This document shows positions 63,542-64,000 of a DNA stretch of 64,000 nt, one piece after another (within the stretch, counting starts at the first letter, position 1; each line of letters begins with the position of its first letter). This stretch comes from an uncultured Paraprevotella sp. (GTDB lineage: Bacteria; Bacteroidota; Bacteroidia; Bacteroidales; Bacteroidaceae): contig URDY01000014.1 in assembly GCA_900546665.1 (NCBI GenBank), positions 1 through 64,000 on the forward strand, read 5' to 3'. The notes beneath the pieces were generated by a model, which was given only the letters and a program-made list of their open reading frames with translations, was not told the DNA's origin and did no database searches. The position numbers and the translations under genes were made by a program.

Positions 63542-63600
63542 ATAAACCAATCAGGCGTTCAAAAAGAAACATGTTCTTTTTGAACGCCTGATTGGTTTAT
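63542..63600. terminator. Very long perfect hairpin between convergent genes
   Basis: ATAAACCAATCAGGCGTTC continues through AAAAAGAA and pairs with TTCTTTTT and onwards for about 27 bp without mismatch, around a 5-base loop. Confidence 0.85.
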
Positions 63601-63645
63601 GGCTATATTTTGTTTTAGACTGTTGAATCTCAGATATTTTCCGGA

Positions 63646-64000
63646 TTATTTGCTGTAGCTGAAACTGCTGTTGCCGATGTTATGTCCGTCGGCGAATATA
63701 CTGACGCGATAGGTTCCGGCGCTGAGGAATTCATTGACATCCCAATATACCGTGATGGGAGTGGCTTCTCCATTGTATTCGATGTCTTTCTTGATTGAAT
63801 ATTCCAAAGTACGGTTTTCATACTGGAATGTGCCGCCATTGGTCAGAGGCTCGTTGGTCGGCTTGGTTATGCGGACATAAATACTGCGGTTACCGGCTTG
63901 TGCCGTAATGTTTTTGGCAATGACAAAGCTGATCACGAATTTTTTGACATCTTTGATTTTCTTGGCTTTCCGTCCGCGTTTGTTCTCACCGGTCACACTG
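63646..64000 (-). CDS. C-terminal part of an unidentified protein (runs off the window)
   Basis: The frame is open to the window edge, so the N terminus is missing. The 118 visible residues begin with a basic stretch (KRGRKAKKIKDVKKF). A beta-rich domain follows: FVISFVIAKNITAQAGNRSIYVRITKP, then NRTLEYSIKKDIEYNGEATPITVYWDVNEFLSAGTYRVSIFADGHNIGNSSFSYSK. The end has an immunoglobulin-like strand pattern. I do not recognise the family. A GTG at 63996 is possible as a start but the open frame upstream makes a partial gene more likely. Confidence 0.6.
   Translation of the reverse strand, partial: SVTGENKRGRKAKKIKDVKKFVISFVIAKNITAQAGNRSIYVRITKPTNEPLTNGGTFQYENRTLEYSIKKDIEYNGEATPITVYWDVNEFLSAGTYRVSIFADGHNIGNSSFSYSK

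Overview
The window looks like a Bacteroidales chromosome, probably Bacteroidaceae or a close relative. Evidence: promoters of the TAnnTTTG (-7) type, no strong Shine-Dalgarno sites, a TonB-dependent receptor with a carboxypeptidase-like domain, the succinate-propionate genes, periplasmic GH95/GH43 enzymes, and DUF4120/DUF4121 genes typical of Bacteroidales conjugative elements. No tRNA, rRNA or CRISPR array was seen.

Bases 1-26,300 are the distal part of an integrative conjugative element (ICE). A T4-type lysozyme gene (157-588) is followed by a TonB receptor divergent from a two-component system (674-5525). This cargo is bracketed by two related terminator hairpins. Three minus-strand operons follow: 6896-5638 (DUF4120 plus an unrecognised protein), 20548-14083 (an ArdA-like protein plus about a dozen small unknown proteins) and 25638-20771 (DUF4121, a DUF4942-like protein and a methyltransferase-helicase fusion). 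Each operon begins 30-50 nt from the edge of a large foldback element (6944-7120, 20576-20749, 25672-25850). The three elements share architecture, a conserved apical loop and a TACCTTTG box, while their stems covary. I propose they are single-stranded-DNA promoters, analogous to Frpo of F, that switch on anti-defence genes during conjugative entry. That is a hypothesis.

Between the first two operons sits a plus-strand array of small, AT-rich, mostly membrane, exported or immunity-like genes (about 7,850-14,040). The genes are separated by seven related attC-like sites of about 50 bp. The array resembles an integron or a recombinase-associated interbacterial-defence (rAID) array, but no recombinase lies in the window.

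Bases 26,300-64,000 are core chromosome. Methylmalonyl-CoA mutase (mutA/mutB) and a sodium-pumping methylmalonyl-CoA decarboxylase operon (35068-39238) form most of the propionate branch. Between them are an AspT-like transporter and a phosphoesterase/cytidylate-kinase-like/MATE operon. A GH95 fucosidase and two GH43 enzymes (40151-45578) form a glycan cluster. Housekeeping genes follow: mnmA, xseA/xseB, ilvE, trmB and mrp. After an MFS exporter and a wall amidase comes an unusual pair: KduI with a signal peptide and an orphan PTS IIC (GatC-like) protein. A copper module follows: CopA with a fused C-terminal CopZ-like domain, a flavodoxin/ferredoxin protein, and an AraC regulator with a metal-binding-like N terminus. 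A methyltransferase and a truncated ORF close the window.
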